DNA from: Clostridia bacterium
Lineage (GTDB): Bacteria; Bacillota; Clostridia; Oscillospirales; CAG-272
Direction: 5' to 3'
DNA length: 64,000 nucleotides
Assembly (NCBI GenBank): GCA_017461945.1
Contig: JAFTSB010000003.1
Coordinates: 17,453 to 81,452, forward strand
This document shows, in pieces, positions 23,161-31,360 of the stretch. The translations under genes were made by a program, and so were the position numbers. Every line of letters starts with the position of its first letter. The stretch's first letter is position 1. The notes beneath the pieces are model-generated. The model did not search any database and was not told the origin of the DNA. It worked only from the letters and a program-made list of their open reading frames with translations.

Positions 23161-24072
23161 ATGGAGCTGTTTGCCCCAACGTATTATCCGACATTCCAAT
23201 GCATCGCTCATCGGTGTCGCCATAGCTGCTGTGTGGGCTGGGAAATTGATATTGATGACGATACGCTGGCCCGCTATCAGGGCTTGTCCGGCGAAATGGG
23301 CCAGCGGATCCGCCAAAGCATCCAACAAGGGGAGGACGGTGCCCGGTTTGCCTTGGGAGAGGGCGAGCGGTGTCCCCATCTGGATGACCGGGGTCTGTGC
23401 CGCATTATCACCCATTTGGGAGAGGGCTATCTGTGCGATATCTGTCGGGAGCATCCTCGCTTTTACAATGTGGTGGGCGACCGAATGGAGTGCGGTCTTG
23501 GTGCCTCGTGCGAGGAGGCAGCCCGGCTGATTCTGCAAACGGCCGATTATACCACCCTGGTGTGTATTTCCAAGGATGAAAATGACGAAAAACGCGAAAC
23601 GGTATGCGATTTTGATGTCATATCCCAACGGAATGCCCTGTTTTCTGTGCTGGCGAATGGAGCGATCTCCTATGACGAACGCCGCATGCGCGTGGCCCAA
23701 TGCGTTGGGGCAGCCACCCTTGCTGACGGGGCGACACGCACGCTGCTGAACGGCTTGGAATACCTGAACGATCACCACCGGGTGCTGCTGGCCGAGACCT
23801 TTGCCGCAGGTGGCACCCCCTTAGAGCTGGCACCACTTTGTGAGCGCTTTTTGGCTTATCTGATCTACCGTCATACCGGCGCCGAGACAACGGCGCAGGG
23901 CTTTGGCTTGGCGGTGGGACTGGCGCTCTTGTTGGAGCGCTGCTTTTATCACCTGATGTTGCGCCACGGCATCGCCCCCGTGGAGGCCGCACGGATCGTA
24001 TCGGAGGAGCTGGAATACTCCACCGACAATACCGATGCGATCCGCTTTGCCCTGGAGCTGCAGGGCCTATAA
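23161..24072 (+). CDS. FliB-like (flagellin lysine-N-methylase family) cysteine-rich protein
   Basis: 303 aa, ATG after AAGGAGGGG; an extended -10 box (TGCTATAAT, 23122-23130) lies upstream. The cysteine pattern is diagnostic: CIAHRCRHSCCVGWEIDID near residue 14, ERCPHLDDRGLCRIITHLG, then YLCDICREHPRFYN and MECGLGASCEEAARL. These Cys form the metal/iron-sulphur site typical of the YkgJ/FliB group. Salmonella FliB methylates flagellin lysines, but no flagellar gene is present here and the family is common in non-motile gut Clostridia, so the true substrate is open. Confidence 0.85.
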   Translation: MELFAPTYYPTFQCIAHRCRHSCCVGWEIDIDDDTLARYQGLSGEMGQRIRQSIQQGEDGARFALGEGERCPHLDDRGLCRIITHLGEGYLCDICREHPRFYNVVGDRMECGLGASCEEAARLILQTADYTTLVCISKDENDEKRETVCDFDVISQRNALFSVLANGAISYDERRMRVAQCVGAATLADGATRTLLNGLEYLNDHHRVLLAETFAAGGTPLELAPLCERFLAYLIYRHTGAETTAQGFGLAVGLALLLERCFYHLMLRHGIAPVEAARIVSEELEYSTDNTDAIRFALELQGL

Positions 24073-24111
24073 AAATCTGCGCGATCCGATTACGGATCGC
24101 GCAGATTTTTT
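24071..24111 (+). terminator. Bidirectional terminator overlapping the end of the AraC gene
   Basis: AAAAATCTGCGCGATCCG at 24071-24088 pairs perfectly with 24093-24110 over ATTA, with T-runs on both strands. The last seven codons of the convergent AraC-type gene lie in its right arm. Confidence 0.9.
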
Positions 24112-24875
24112 GCTCGATATTGCTTTGGCGTTGCGCCGTAGCGTTTTTTAAAGCTACGTAGAAAATGGGAAAGATTGCGATAGCCGCAAGCATAACAGAT
24201 CTCGGTAACCGAAAGGGAGCTGTCGGAAAGCAGAGCGGCGGCGTGGCGCAAGCGGATGTCGGTGAGATAGGCCGAAAAGGTGACACCCAGCTGCTTGTGA
24301 AAGAGGGACGAGAGATGCTGATACGAAACGTTCAGGCGCAGGGCCAGTCCTTCCAGTGTCAGATCCTGTTGGAATGCATCACCGATTACGGTCATGGCCT
24401 CGGTCATCAGCGCGCTTTTCCCCGAAACCGTTGGCGCAGGGAGCGCCACGCTCCCCTCGACCATTTCCAATAGCAGCGCGCGGAGCAAAATGATCAGCTC
24501 GGCGTGGGGACGCTCCTCGGCCATTTTTTGGAAAAGCCGGTGGACTTGGTCGGGAACGGGGGAGAGCAGTCGCGGAGCGGTCAGCTGCTCCAAAAGGTAT
24601 TCCCCGGCCATTCCCTGCAAAAAGGCGATTTTGATAAAGGGAGCGGTCTCCCCCATTACCGTGATGCTGTGCAGATCCGAGGGGGTCATCAGCAGGGCAA
24701 GAGGTGCCTGTGCCGACAACCGATTGTCGTTGACCTGCACGTGCCCCACAAAGGGCTGATACAGGATCAGCTCGAAATAAGAATGGCTGTGTACGGGAAA
24801 GGAAAAAACGTTCCCACGGGAAACCCGGATCCCTTGCTGCCCCGTCAAAGCACTGCTCATACGCAGATCGGGCAA
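24090..24875 (-). CDS. AraC family transcriptional regulator
   Basis: 261 aa from a TTG at 24875 that lies behind GGTGAT; an ATG five codons later (24860) is an alternative. The N-terminal half is a cupin-like sensor domain (FPVHSHSYFELILYQ near residue 26 is the typical HxHxxxEl motif). Residues ~160-258 are two helix-turn-helix motifs, DLTLEGLALRLNVSYQHLSS and LSVTEICYACGYRNLSHFLR, ending in GATPKQYR. It is divergent from the GH5-like gene, whose promoter has a consensus -10 but no -35 box, so activation of that gene in response to a sugar is a reasonable guess. Confidence 0.9.
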   Translation of the reverse strand: MPDLRMSSALTGQQGIRVSRGNVFSFPVHSHSYFELILYQPFVGHVQVNDNRLSAQAPLALLMTPSDLHSITVMGETAPFIKIAFLQGMAGEYLLEQLTAPRLLSPVPDQVHRLFQKMAEERPHAELIILLRALLLEMVEGSVALPAPTVSGKSALMTEAMTVIGDAFQQDLTLEGLALRLNVSYQHLSSLFHKQLGVTFSAYLTDIRLRHAAALLSDSSLSVTEICYACGYRNLSHFLRSFKKRYGATPKQYRAKNLRDP

Positions 24876-24927
24876 ATGATATCACCAACTTCCGAAAAAA
24901 GTGCAATTTTTTCTTCTTGATTTACGG

Positions 24928-24933
24928 TATAAT
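24928..24933 (+). promoter_or_regulatory. -10 box of the GH5-like gene, -35 box missing
   Basis: TATAAT 38 bases before the start codon; the expected -35 position (24905-24910) reads AATTTT. A promoter of this type usually needs an activator. Confidence 0.55.
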
Positions 24934-24970
24934 TGTAGCAGATACCCGAAAAAAAGTCAAGGAGAGTTCT

Positions 24971-26884
24971 ATGAGATCATTTTTAGAGCAGGGAACGCTG
25001 ATCACAGGCATCAACTATTGGGCCTCGGATAACGCCATCCGTATGTGGGAGGATTTTCACCCGGACGTGATCGAAGCGGATTTTCAAAAGCTGGCCGCTG
25101 CCGGTGTCACCGTGTTGCGCGTATTTCCCCTGTGGTCGGTCTTTCAGCCCCTGACCGCCGCTTATAGCAATAACGGCCTTCACGAATATCAATTTGGCGA
25201 ACGGCCGTTGCCGGATACCGAGGCAGGACGCGCCGGCGTCAGCGAGGAGGCTTGCCAACGCTTTTCGGTGTTTTGCGATCTGGCCGAGAAGCACGGCCTG
25301 CAGCTGCTGGTGGGACTGATCACCGGACATATGAGCTTTCGCTATTTTGCCCCTGCGCCTTTTCAGCATCGCAATCCCATCACCGACCCCACGCTGATCA
25401 AATGGGAGCTGCGATTTGTGAAATATTTTGTCAAGCGGTTTAAGGATAAGCCTGCCATTGCCGCCTGGGACCTGGGCAACGAGCTGGAGGGCTTTGCCTC
25501 GCGCCCCGACTCCGACGTTCCCGACGCGGGCTACGTTTGGATGTCCGCCATCACCAACGCGGTGAAAAGCGTGGATACAGCGCATCCTGTGGTGTCGGGC
25601 TACGGCTCCAATACCATGGTGGATGGATTGTTCCCTCATGCCGAGGTGGGTGAGGTGGTTGACATCAATACCGTGCATCCGTATAACGTTTTTCAGTCCA
25701 AAGAGGATCCGCTCCCCACCATGCGCCCCATCCTGGATGGCGTTTTTCGTTGCAAGCTGAGCAACGGAATGGCCGGTGTGCCTACCTTCATTCAGGAGGT
25801 GGGCTCCATTGGATATCTGACGTGCAGTGAGCGTACCGAGGCGGATTTTTATCGCGCGCTGCTGTATGCTGCCTGGTCGCACGATTGTGGTGGCGTCATG
25901 TGGTGGTGTGCCTTTGATCAAGGAATGCAGGAATATGCCCCCTACGACTGGAACAACATTGGCAGCGATTACGGATTCTTCCGTGCCGATGGCAGCGCCA
26001 AGCCCATCGTGGCCGAAAATCTGGCCTTTCACCGCTTTGTAAAGAGCTTGCCCTTTGACCGCTTGCCTCCCCAGATCACCAATGCCGTTTGTATCGTATC
26101 GCGCACCAAGAAAAACGAGAGTCGCAATATGCTGCGCGCCACCTACTGCCTTGCCAAGCAGGCCAATCTGGATCTGGAGTTTATCTACTTTGATCAACCA
26201 TTGCCCGAAAGCGATCTGTATCTGATCCCGGGTGTGGATCACAATCACGGCATCAGCCGTCACCGCTTGATGGCGGTGCTGGAGCGCGTCAAGGCCGGAG
26301 CTACCCTTTATATTTCCTTGGGGCAGGGCTTGTTCCGCATGGCTCCCATGCTGACCGGCTGCCACTTTGCCAGCCGCGAAAAAGGCGTGAGCGAAACGGT
26401 AAGCCTTGGTGATACTCTTTTGCGGATCACCGGCGATTACAAATACAATGTAGAGGATGCCGGCGGTGCAGAGGTGCTGGCCACGGGGCAGGATGGCCGT
26501 CCGGTGTACGTACGCCACGCCTATGGAAAGGGATCTATTTATTTTGCAACGGTCTCGCCTGAAAAATCGCTGAATGCCGACGCCTATGCCTTTCGCAGAA
26601 GCGATGGCGCAAATTTTGCACAATGGTATCGCGTTTTTGCTGATACAGCCCCCACAAAAAAGGTGTTGGATACCGACCATCCGCTGATCCGCGGCACTGA
26701 GCACGTGGCGCAGGACGGTACCCGATATGGGGTGCTGATCAACTATGCGGAAGAGCCGCAGGATTGCCGGCTGCGGCTGGCCGACGGCTGGTGTGTGACC
26801 CAGAGCTTTGGCGGTCAGCTTTGCGGTGATCACCTATCGCTGGATGCCTGTGCCGCCATGGTATTGGAGATGAAAAGAAAATAA
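24971..26884 (+). CDS. GH5-like glycoside hydrolase (cellulase/mannanase superfamily)
   Basis: 637 aa, ATG after AAGGAGAG. A (beta/alpha)8 barrel of clan GH-A occupies residues ~5-390: GINYWASDNAIRMWEDF at the start, VTVLRVFPLWSVFQP, the acid/base Glu in AAWDLGNELEGF near residue 178, and the nucleophile Glu in TFIQEVGSIGY near 280. A GATase-like or flavodoxin-like middle domain and a beta-sandwich tail follow (YGVLINYAEEPQDC). No signal peptide, so it probably cleaves imported oligosaccharides; beta-mannoside or beta-glucoside linkages are both plausible. Confidence 0.82.
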   Translation: MRSFLEQGTLITGINYWASDNAIRMWEDFHPDVIEADFQKLAAAGVTVLRVFPLWSVFQPLTAAYSNNGLHEYQFGERPLPDTEAGRAGVSEEACQRFSVFCDLAEKHGLQLLVGLITGHMSFRYFAPAPFQHRNPITDPTLIKWELRFVKYFVKRFKDKPAIAAWDLGNELEGFASRPDSDVPDAGYVWMSAITNAVKSVDTAHPVVSGYGSNTMVDGLFPHAEVGEVVDINTVHPYNVFQSKEDPLPTMRPILDGVFRCKLSNGMAGVPTFIQEVGSIGYLTCSERTEADFYRALLYAAWSHDCGGVMWWCAFDQGMQEYAPYDWNNIGSDYGFFRADGSAKPIVAENLAFHRFVKSLPFDRLPPQITNAVCIVSRTKKNESRNMLRATYCLAKQANLDLEFIYFDQPLPESDLYLIPGVDHNHGISRHRLMAVLERVKAGATLYISLGQGLFRMAPMLTGCHFASREKGVSETVSLGDTLLRITGDYKYNVEDAGGAEVLATGQDGRPVYVRHAYGKGSIYFATVSPEKSLNADAYAFRRSDGANFAQWYRVFADTAPTKKVLDTDHPLIRGTEHVAQDGTRYGVLINYAEEPQDCRLRLADGWCVTQSFGGQLCGDHLSLDACAAMVLEMKRK

Positions 26885-26954
26885 AGCAAAGGCATCCCCA
26901 CAAGGGGGCGACGATGTCCCCGATGCCTTGTAATGCGCAACGAACTATCATACA

Positions 26955-26983
26955 AAAAACGGGAGGCAGCGCCTCCCGTTTTT
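26955..26983 (-). terminator. Terminator of the three-gene unknown operon
   Basis: AAAAACGGGAGGC at 26955-26967 pairs with 26971-26983 over AGC. It starts right at the stop codon (26982) of the last gene. On the plus strand it can also stop read-through from the GH5-like gene, helped by a GGCATC/GATGCC hairpin near 26891-26928. Confidence 0.85.
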
Positions 26984-27410
26984 AATCCCATAATAAAAGC
27001 AACAACAAAAAGGGCAGTATGTCGTTTTCGTCATCCTCCCACAAAAACAGCAAAATCACCGCAGCGATCACAGCCCATTCGGGTAGTAAACTGCCTTTTT
27101 TATTCCCTCTGGAGGGGGGGAGCAGCGAGGAGAGCAGGGGAATACGGGATAAGATCCCACCCCGGTCCTCGCGCTCTCTGCCTCGCTCCTCCCGATGCTG
27201 GGGCTTCCACGCGGGAACATCCTCGGCGAGGGGCTCCTGTGTGGCAGCTGAGGTCGGAGCGGCATCCTCCTGTGGCGGCGGATCGGGCGTGGGCGGTGGG
27301 GCAGAAAGGCCCCCATCGCTGCGAAAAGCATTACCGCTGTAATTTTTTGGGATGGCATACCCCTCCGATGATGGAGTCGGGCGCTCCCGTTCGGGCGGTT
27401 GAATATACAT
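26982..27410 (-). CDS. Proline-rich protein with a C-terminal hydrophobic hairpin, unknown function
   Basis: 142 aa, ATG after GAGGTGATC. Residues 1-95 are polar and Pro/Glu/Arg-rich, probably disordered. The last 35 residues have two short hydrophobic stretches (WAVIAAVILLFLW and ILPFLLLLLLW) separated by EDDEND. Small proteins with this kind of acidic-hinge hydrophobic hairpin occur in spore-forming Clostridia, but I cannot assign a function. It is the third gene of an operon with 2- and 9-base gaps. Confidence 0.65.
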   Translation of the reverse strand: MYIQPPERERPTPSSEGYAIPKNYSGNAFRSDGGLSAPPPTPDPPPQEDAAPTSAATQEPLAEDVPAWKPQHREERGREREDRGGILSRIPLLSSLLPPSRGNKKGSLLPEWAVIAAVILLFLWEDDENDILPFLLLLLLWD

Positions 27411-27419
27411 CGGATCACC

Positions 27420-27722
27420 TCACTGTAAGGAACGGATGGCATCCCCCACGCGGGAAAGGCGGATGAAATAATCCACGGCGGCACACCGCGCGGGGGAAAG
27501 ATAGGGCTTTAACGCCAACAGCAGCGCCTCTCGCCGCATGCACTCCCGTTGGCCGCTTTTGTGGATGTTTTCGATACCGTTGTCGTGTTTTTGTGACACG
27601 GCAGCGCTTTCCGGTGCAGTGACGGGCCCCATTAGCCCCTTGATCAGGGGGGCCATGGCCGATACACTTTGCATCAGCTTTGCAAATTCCTCCTCGGGTA
27701 ATCCTTCTCCCGGCTCCGGCAT
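27420..27722 (-). CDS. Conserved hypothetical protein with a basic helical C-terminus
   Basis: 100 aa; start ATG at 27722 after GGGGAGG. The N-terminal half (EEEFAKLMQSVSAMAPLIKG) is amphipathic; the C-terminal half, REALLLALKPYLSPARCAAV then DYFIRLSRVGDAIRSL, is a pattern I have seen in hypothetical proteins of Oscillospiraceae. No transmembrane segment or signal. Middle gene of the operon; function unknown. Confidence 0.65.
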   Translation of the reverse strand: MPEPGEGLPEEEFAKLMQSVSAMAPLIKGLMGPVTAPESAAVSQKHDNGIENIHKSGQRECMRREALLLALKPYLSPARCAAVDYFIRLSRVGDAIRSLQ

Positions 27723-27724
27723 GG

Positions 27725-27940
27725 TCAAGACCTCCCCTTCGGTATTTGTCGCTTCAGCTCCTCCAAATCGGCATCCGATGCGTTGCGTATGGCCTGCCGC
27801 AGGGCATCCATATCGCCCTCACGCACCTGAAATCGGGTCAGATCAAACCCATATTCTGTTACCAGCGTATTGATCACGGCCTGTAGCTGTCGATCATTCA
27901 AAGAGAGCAGGCGGTTCAAGGCCTTTCGATCCAACTGCAT
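27725..27940 (-). CDS. Small conserved hypothetical protein
   Basis: 71 aa, ATG at 27940 eight bases after AAAGGAG. Predicted to be all helical (ALNRLLSLNDRQLQAVINTL, then ALRQAIRNASDADLEELKRQ). First gene of the three-gene operon. Upstream, CATATACT on the minus strand (27997-27990) is faintly like a mother-cell sigma factor -10 box; I give this little weight. Confidence 0.65.
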   Translation of the reverse strand: MQLDRKALNRLLSLNDRQLQAVINTLVTEYGFDLTRFQVREGDMDALRQAIRNASDADLEELKRQIPKGRS

Positions 27941-28046
27941 TCCAATCACTCCTTTCCGCGTTCAAGAGGTATATCGTCGCGCTATTTTCAGTATATGCCC
28001 ACCAGCAAAAGTGTGCAAAATCAAAGATTTTATCCTTGAAATTCTA

Positions 28047-28075
28047 TTTACAATCGCGTGCCTCCGTGCTATAAT
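28047..28075 (+). promoter_or_regulatory. Promoter of nagBA
   Basis: TTTACA at 28047-28052, 17 bp, TATAAT at 28070-28075. Confidence 0.8.
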
Positions 28076-28123
28076 AAATGAAAATGACCCATGCTGTCAA
28101 AGAAGGATAAAGGAGAAGGAACA

Positions 28124-28852
28124 ATGCAGATTATTGTATGTGAAAATTACGAGGAAATGTCCCAAAAGGGTGCCGAGATCATCACCGCTGAGGTGAAAAG
28201 CAATTCCAAGGCAATTCTGGGTCTTGCTACCGGCAACACCCCCATCGGCATCTATCGCTATCTGGTAGAAGCCTATCATAAGGGCGGTCTGGATTTTTCT
28301 GAGGTGCAGACCTACAATCTGGACGAGTATTTGCCCATCGACCCTGCCGATGAGAACAGCTATGCTGCCTTTATGCACGACCATCTGTGGGATAAGGTCA
28401 ATCTGAAGCCCGAGCATTGCAACATTCCTGCCGGCAATGTGGGCATGGAGGGTGCCGCCGCCGAGTGCGCTGCTTACGATCAGCGTATCCAGGCCGCAGG
28501 CGGCATTGACCTGCAGCTGCTGGGCATTGGCCGCAACGGCCACATCGGCTTTAACGAGCCCGGTGATGCGCTGCACACCGGCACCCACGCCGTGAAGCTG
28601 ACCGATAGCACCATCGCCGCCAATGGCCCTCTGTTTGCCAATCCCGACGATATGCCCCGCCACGCTCTGACCATGGGTATGGGTGCTATCTTTGCCGCCA
28701 AAAAGGTGCTGCTGGTGGCCAATGGCAAAAACAAGCACGAGGCCGTTAAGGGTCTGCTGGGGGATGCCATCACCACCGCTTGCCCTGCCTCGCTTCTCAA
28801 GCTCCATCAGAATCTGATCCTGCTTTGCGATAAAGAGGCCTATCATGGCTGA
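28124..28852 (+). CDS. nagB: Glucosamine-6-phosphate deaminase NagB
   Basis: 242 aa; ATG at 28124 after AAAGGAGAAGG, which excludes an upstream in-frame ATG. Converts glucosamine-6-phosphate to fructose-6-phosphate and ammonia. Signatures: LGLATGNTPIGIYRYLV near residue 33, the catalytic region YNLDEYL near 65, and GIGRNGHIGFNEPG near 130 with the catalytic Asn-His pair. Length is typical of the short Gram-positive form without the C-terminal allosteric tail. It overlaps nagA by 8 bases. Confidence 0.96.
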   Translation: MQIIVCENYEEMSQKGAEIITAEVKSNSKAILGLATGNTPIGIYRYLVEAYHKGGLDFSEVQTYNLDEYLPIDPADENSYAAFMHDHLWDKVNLKPEHCNIPAGNVGMEGAAAECAAYDQRIQAAGGIDLQLLGIGRNGHIGFNEPGDALHTGTHAVKLTDSTIAANGPLFANPDDMPRHALTMGMGAIFAAKKVLLVANGKNKHEAVKGLLGDAITTACPASLLKLHQNLILLCDKEAYHG

Positions 28853-29915
28853 TCTGATCCTGAAAAACGCCACGCTGAACGGGCGACGGACCGATATTAC
28901 CATTGACCGTGCCAGCGGCAAGATCCTGTCGGTGGACAAGACCGATCGGGCAGGGCGTGATTTGGGAGGCGCCGAGGTGATCGCCGGCTTTGTGGATATC
29001 CACGCTCACGGCTTTATCGGGCACGATGTGATGGATGGGGATAAGCTCCCCGAAATGTCGGCGTTTCTGGCCCAAAAGGGAACCACCACCTGGTGCCCCA
29101 CAACCACCACCAACGCTTTGGAGGAGTTGAAGGCGGTGATCGCAGGGCCGCGCCCTACGTGCGGCGCTCACGTGCACGGCTTTCACTTGGAGGGACCATA
29201 TATCTCGCACAAGTATTGCGGTGCGCTGAACACCGACTTTGCCAGACTCCCCCATAAGGATGATTTTGCCGGCTACGAGCAGCATATTGCAATGATGACC
29301 CTTGCCCCCGATCTGGAGGGGGCCATGGATTACATCGCCACCGCACCGTACCCGATTTGTGTGGGGCACACCGCCGCTACCTATGATGTGGCTCGTGAGG
29401 CCTTTCGTGCCGGTGCCCGTTGCGTGACGCACATTTTTAACGCGATGCCCCCCATGCATCACCGCGATCCTTCGGTGGTGGGGGCGGCTCTGACCGAAAA
29501 TGCCTATGTACAGGTGATCTCCGATGGCATTCATCTTCACCCTGCAACGGTACTGGCCTTGTATCGGATGTTTGGCAGCGATCGCATGATATTGATCAGC
29601 GATGCCATCAGCGCCGCAGGTCTTTGTGACGGTGACTATATGCTGGGCGGTAAGGCTGTGATCGTACGCAACGGCGTTGCACAGAACGAGGCAGGTGCTC
29701 TGTCGGGCAGTACCGTTACCCTGTACGATTGCGTGCGGCGCGCCATTTCCTTTGGTATCCCCCGTGCCGAGGTGCTGAAAATGGCCAGCAAAACGCCTGC
29801 CGCCTTCCTTGGTATCCCCAAGGGCAAGGTTGCCCCCGGCTATGATGCTGACCTGCTGATCGTAGATGAGGAATGGAACATTCAAGAAACGCTGCTTTGC
29901 GATCAACTGGCATAA
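28845..29915 (+). CDS. nagA: N-acetylglucosamine-6-phosphate deacetylase NagA
   Basis: 356 aa; the ATG overlaps the end of nagB, so the two are translationally coupled. Amidohydrolase fold with metal-binding residues visible: VDIHAHGFIGHD, HLEGPYISHKYCGALN (Glu ligand), VGHTAATYD and THIFNAMPPMHHRDP, and the catalytic Asp in LISDAISAAGL. Removes acetate from GlcNAc-6-phosphate, feeding NagB; together they bring amino sugars from mucin or peptidoglycan into glycolysis. Confidence 0.95.
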   Translation: MADLILKNATLNGRRTDITIDRASGKILSVDKTDRAGRDLGGAEVIAGFVDIHAHGFIGHDVMDGDKLPEMSAFLAQKGTTTWCPTTTTNALEELKAVIAGPRPTCGAHVHGFHLEGPYISHKYCGALNTDFARLPHKDDFAGYEQHIAMMTLAPDLEGAMDYIATAPYPICVGHTAATYDVAREAFRAGARCVTHIFNAMPPMHHRDPSVVGAALTENAYVQVISDGIHLHPATVLALYRMFGSDRMILISDAISAAGLCDGDYMLGGKAVIVRNGVAQNEAGALSGSTVTLYDCVRRAISFGIPRAEVLKMASKTPAAFLGIPKGKVAPGYDADLLIVDEEWNIQETLLCDQLA

Positions 29916-29916
29916 C

Positions 29917-29957
29917 AATACACCCCGTGGCGCCCAATGGCGCACGGGGTGTATTTT
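29917..29957 (+). terminator. Terminator of nagBA
   Basis: AATACACCCCGT...GCGCC pairs with GGCGC..CGGGGTGTATT, with one bulge, followed by TTTG. Confidence 0.85.
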
Positions 29958-29974
29958 GCTATGGATACTGCTAT

Positions 29975-30012
29975 AACGCAAAAACCCGCACACGTGTGCG
30001 GGTTTTTGCGTT
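29975..30012 (-). terminator. 38-bp perfect palindrome, terminator of the activase operon
   Basis: Arms beginning AACGCAAAAACCCGCACAC, centre between 29993 and 29994, with T5 inside each arm. It lies 25 bases after the stop of the minus-strand gene at 30038. Confidence 0.85.
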
Positions 30013-30037
30013 ATTTCATCGTAAAATCGCGTTGGAA

Positions 30038-31357
30038 TCAGCCTTGCGCAGCCTCAAGCGTTTGCTGCTCTTGCGCGGTTTTTCTGGCGGCTTCTTCCTC
30101 CTGCATCACGCGGTTGGCGCCGGCCAGCATCAGCTTCAGGCGGTTCTCCTGATTGATGCGCGAGGCGCTGGAGTCATAGTCAATGGAGACCAGATTCACA
30201 CCGGGGTGCTTTTCGCGGATGATCTTCATCATTCCCTTGCCAACGATGTGGTTGGGCAAGCAGCCAAAGGGCTGGGCGCAAACTACGTTTTTGGCGCCGG
30301 ATTCGATCAGCTCCAGCATCTCTGCGGTCAGCAGCCATCCCTCGCCCATCTGCACGCCCTCGCCGATATAGCCTTGAATGGCGGCACGGGTCTTTTCAAA
30401 ATCGTTGGGGGGAACAAAGCTGCTGTTTTCGCGGTAAAGACGGATGAAATCCAACTGCTTTTTATGTAAAAAGTCATAGGCGAATTTCATGATCTTGGCG
30501 CGGAGCTTATTCATCTTATAAAGGCGATGATCTACCACGGCGGTGTTCACCGAATACATCAAAAAGTCCAAAAGACCTGCCATCACCGGCTCGGCACCCT
30601 CCGCCACCAGAAAATCCTCCAGATTGTTGTTGGCCAAGGGGGAGAATTTTACATAGATCTCGCCTACAATACCCACGCGCACCAAGCGCTTGCCGCTGCG
30701 GGGGATGTTGCGTTCAAAATCCTGCAGGATACGCGCGTAGTTTTCCTGCACGGTCTTGTAATTGACCTTTTTGCTGTTTTTCATTTCCTCGGTGAGGTGT
30801 GCCACCCAGCGGTCGGCCAAGGCTTGGGTCTGGCCCTTTTGAAGCTCATAGGGGCGGCATTGCTGCACCAGATTCATCAAAAGGTCGCCGTAATACACCG
30901 AATACAGAATACGCTTGCCAAAGGGGAGCGTCAGCTGAAATCCGGGGTTTTTCTCCAGGCCTGCCACGTTCAGCGAGATCACAGGCACTTGGGGCATTCC
31001 GGCCTTTTTCAGGGCCTTGCGGATCAGGGCAATGTAGTTGGAGGCACGGCAACCGCCGCCCGTTTGGGTCATCATCACGGCGGTCTTATTCAGATCGTAT
31101 TTGCCGCTTTGCAGGGCGTTGATGAACTGGCCGATCACCAAAAGGGCCGGATAGCAGGTGTCGTTGTGGGTGTATTTCAGGCCGCACTCGATCACGTCGC
31201 GGCCATCGTTCTCCAGCAGCTCGGCGTGGTAGCCGTATTGGCGAAAGACCTCGGCCATGATCTTGAAGTGCATGGGGAGCATATTGGGCAGAAGAATGGT
31301 GTAATCCTTCTTCATTTCCTTTGTGAATATGACGCGGTCGGTTTCGGTAAATGCCAT
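30038..31357 (-). CDS. 2-hydroxyacyl-CoA dehydratase-related protein (activase partner)
   Basis: 439 aa, ATG three bases after the upstream stop and preceded by GGAGGTG. The sequence matches the C-terminal module of the large activase/dehydratase-like proteins of Clostridia: NMLPMHFKIMAEVFRQYGY, then NDTCYPALLVIGQFI and MMTQTGGGCRASNYIALIRK, with cysteines placed as iron-sulphur ligands in HgdB-type dehydratase subunits, and AQPFGCLPNHIVGKG near the end. In many Clostridia it is fused to the preceding activase; here it is a separate gene. Substrate unknown. Confidence 0.82.
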   Translation of the reverse strand: MAFTETDRVIFTKEMKKDYTILLPNMLPMHFKIMAEVFRQYGYHAELLENDGRDVIECGLKYTHNDTCYPALLVIGQFINALQSGKYDLNKTAVMMTQTGGGCRASNYIALIRKALKKAGMPQVPVISLNVAGLEKNPGFQLTLPFGKRILYSVYYGDLLMNLVQQCRPYELQKGQTQALADRWVAHLTEEMKNSKKVNYKTVQENYARILQDFERNIPRSGKRLVRVGIVGEIYVKFSPLANNNLEDFLVAEGAEPVMAGLLDFLMYSVNTAVVDHRLYKMNKLRAKIMKFAYDFLHKKQLDFIRLYRENSSFVPPNDFEKTRAAIQGYIGEGVQMGEGWLLTAEMLELIESGAKNVVCAQPFGCLPNHIVGKGMMKIIREKHPGVNLVSIDYDSSASRINQENRLKLMLAGANRVMQEEEAARKTAQEQQTLEAAQG

Positions 31358-31360
31358 AGA

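Noticed and set aside
22993-23778. Minus-strand frame opposite the FliB-like gene
   Set aside because: Antisense shadow; the plus-strand frame has the diagnostic cysteine pattern and a strong ribosome-binding site.
24983-26833. 616-codon minus-strand frame opposite the GH5-like gene
   Set aside because: Antisense shadow with no domain; the plus-strand product has both catalytic glutamates.
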